Shown in pieces: positions 6,385 to 7,026 of a DNA stretch of 7,026 nucleotides. The notes below the pieces were generated by a model, which did no database searches, was not told where the DNA came from, and saw nothing but the letters and a program-made list of their open reading frames with translations. Source of the DNA: an uncultured Thermomicrobiales bacterium (GTDB taxonomy: Bacteria; Chloroflexota; Chloroflexia; Thermomicrobiales; UBA6265); the NCBI GenBank assembly GCA_902806365.1, contig CADCWJ010000370.1, positions 1 to 7,026 on the forward strand, written 5' to 3'. Every line of letters begins with the position of its first letter. Positions within the stretch are counted from its first letter, which is position 1. A program made the position numbers and the translations under genes.

Positions 6385-7026
6385 TCAGCGGACTGCTTCC
6401 GGTCGACCCCGGTCGCCGATCGTCGCGTACTCCTTGCGGATCTTGGCGACCATCGAGTAGAGCGTGTCGACCATGTTCCCGACATAGCAGTCGCCGATCT
6501 GGGTGAGGGCCTGGTACGCCTCCCAGCGATCCCAGCCCAGCTCCACCATCCAGTCGATGAGTCCCCCATAGGCGATCCGCGCCGCATCCTCCATCGGCCG
6601 GGCGCTGCCGACGACCATGTACTCGTCCGCGCTCTCGATCCGGGGCCAGTCGATGGCCTGTCCCTTGATCACCTCGAACCGGACCGTGACCCGTGCCGCG
6701 ATCTCCAGTGCCACCCCACACAGCTCGCCCTGGCCCTGACCGGCATGACAATCGCCGGTGAAGAAGAGGCCACCGGGAACCCGCACGGGCAGGTAGATCG
6801 TGTTGCCCGGGCGGACATCCGGCACGTCCATGTTGCCCCCGTGGTCGGAGGGCGTCAGGGCGGAGAGGGCTTCCAGTTCGGGCGCGGTGCCGATCGTCCC
6901 CAGGAACGGGCGCCAGGGGAAGCGGAGCCGCTCGTTATGCTCCAGCCAGCCATCCCGGAGCTGGTAGAGCCAGACCCGCTCCGGCAGGGGATCCTGGAGC
7001 GTGCGGGTCATCCTGGTCGAGGTCAG
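6385..7026 (-). CDS. Acetamidase/formamidase family protein, C-terminal part (runs off the window)
   Basis: The 213 visible residues match the C-terminal two thirds of the FmdA/AmdA family, cytoplasmic enzymes of about 300-330 residues that hydrolyse formamide, acetamide or related short amides to the acid and ammonia. Supporting blocks are the RFPWRPFLGTIGTAP segment, GGNMDVPDVRPGNTIYLPV, the family signature FFTGDCHAGQGQGELCG (around 6770-6710) and the helical end WEAYQALTQIGDCYVGNMVDTLYSMVAKIRKEYA. The reading frame is open through the right edge, and residues LTSTR precede the first internal Met (7011), so that Met is not the real start; about 100 residues should lie outside. Family substrates vary and cannot be told from this part. 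It runs in the same direction as the propeller gene 131 bp downstream. No strong terminator is visible in that gap, so read-through is possible. Confidence -1.
   Translation of the reverse strand: MTSTRMTRTLQDPLPERVWLYQLRDGWLEHNERLRFPWRPFLGTIGTAPELEALSALTPSDHGGNMDVPDVRPGNTIYLPVRVPGGLFFTGDCHAGQGQGELCGVALEIAARVTVRFEVIKGQAIDWPRIESADEYMVVGSARPMEDAARIAYGGLIDWMVELGWDRWEAYQALTQIGDCYVGNMVDTLYSMVAKIRKEYATIGDRGRPEAVR

Noticed and set aside
6254..6751. N-terminal extension of the propeller-cupredoxin gene by 166 codons
   Set aside because: The extension overlaps the amidase gene in another frame and lacks domain similarity, whereas the start at 6253 has a promoter, AAGGAG and a signal peptide.
1..7026. 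Mobile element, CRISPR array, tRNA or phage genes
   Set aside because: No transposase or integrase similarity, no regularly spaced repeats and no cloverleaf-like segment were seen.

Overview
The window looks like chromosomal DNA from a high-GC bacterium, most likely a member of the Chloroflexota (Thermomicrobia/Sphaerobacterales type). This is inferred from the GC-rich coding bias, the GTG starts, the proline-rich 'ATPEASP'-like linkers after a signal peptide, and the set of families present: a ScyD/ScyE-type propeller, an acetamidase/formamidase and a secreted 'WCRxDPVVxxDG' protein. No species can be named from the sequence alone.

Layout. (1) Positions 1 to about 490, minus strand: the C-terminal part of a major-royal-jelly/yellow-like propeller gene. 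It is broken by an in-frame TAG at 99-101 and has lost a recognisable N-terminal half. (2) About 490-1187: a 700-bp gap with no convincing gene and one AT-rich promoter-like island near 1019-1042. (3) 1188-1694, plus: a small secreted protein of unknown function. (4) 1695-1905: a leader region with an operator-like palindrome and a perfect 14-bp hairpin abutting the next gene's start. (5) 1906-4401, plus: a membrane-anchored PAS-GGDEF-EAL protein for cyclic-di-GMP turnover, followed 7 nt after its stop codon by a second perfect 14-bp hairpin. (6) 4402-4744: a converging intergenic region holding that hairpin and a 15-bp hairpin that probably terminates the gene arriving from the right. (7) 6253-4745, minus: an exported ScyD-like beta-propeller fused to a C-terminal type 1 copper (cupredoxin) domain, with a clear sigma-70-like promoter and Shine-Dalgarno sequence. 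(8) 7026-6385, minus: the C-terminal two thirds of an acetamidase/formamidase that runs off the window.

How the genes relate. The central cyclic-di-GMP gene may share a transcript with the secreted protein, although 211 bp with two inverted repeats lie between them. The two right-hand minus-strand genes run in the same direction, but the propeller-cupredoxin gene has its own promoter, so joint expression is not required. There is no sign of a mobile element, CRISPR array, phage or defence system. The most notable items are the propeller-cupredoxin fusion, the degenerate inhibitory site of the GGDEF domain, the two same-size hairpins bracketing the cyclic-di-GMP gene, and the decayed royal-jelly-like gene.
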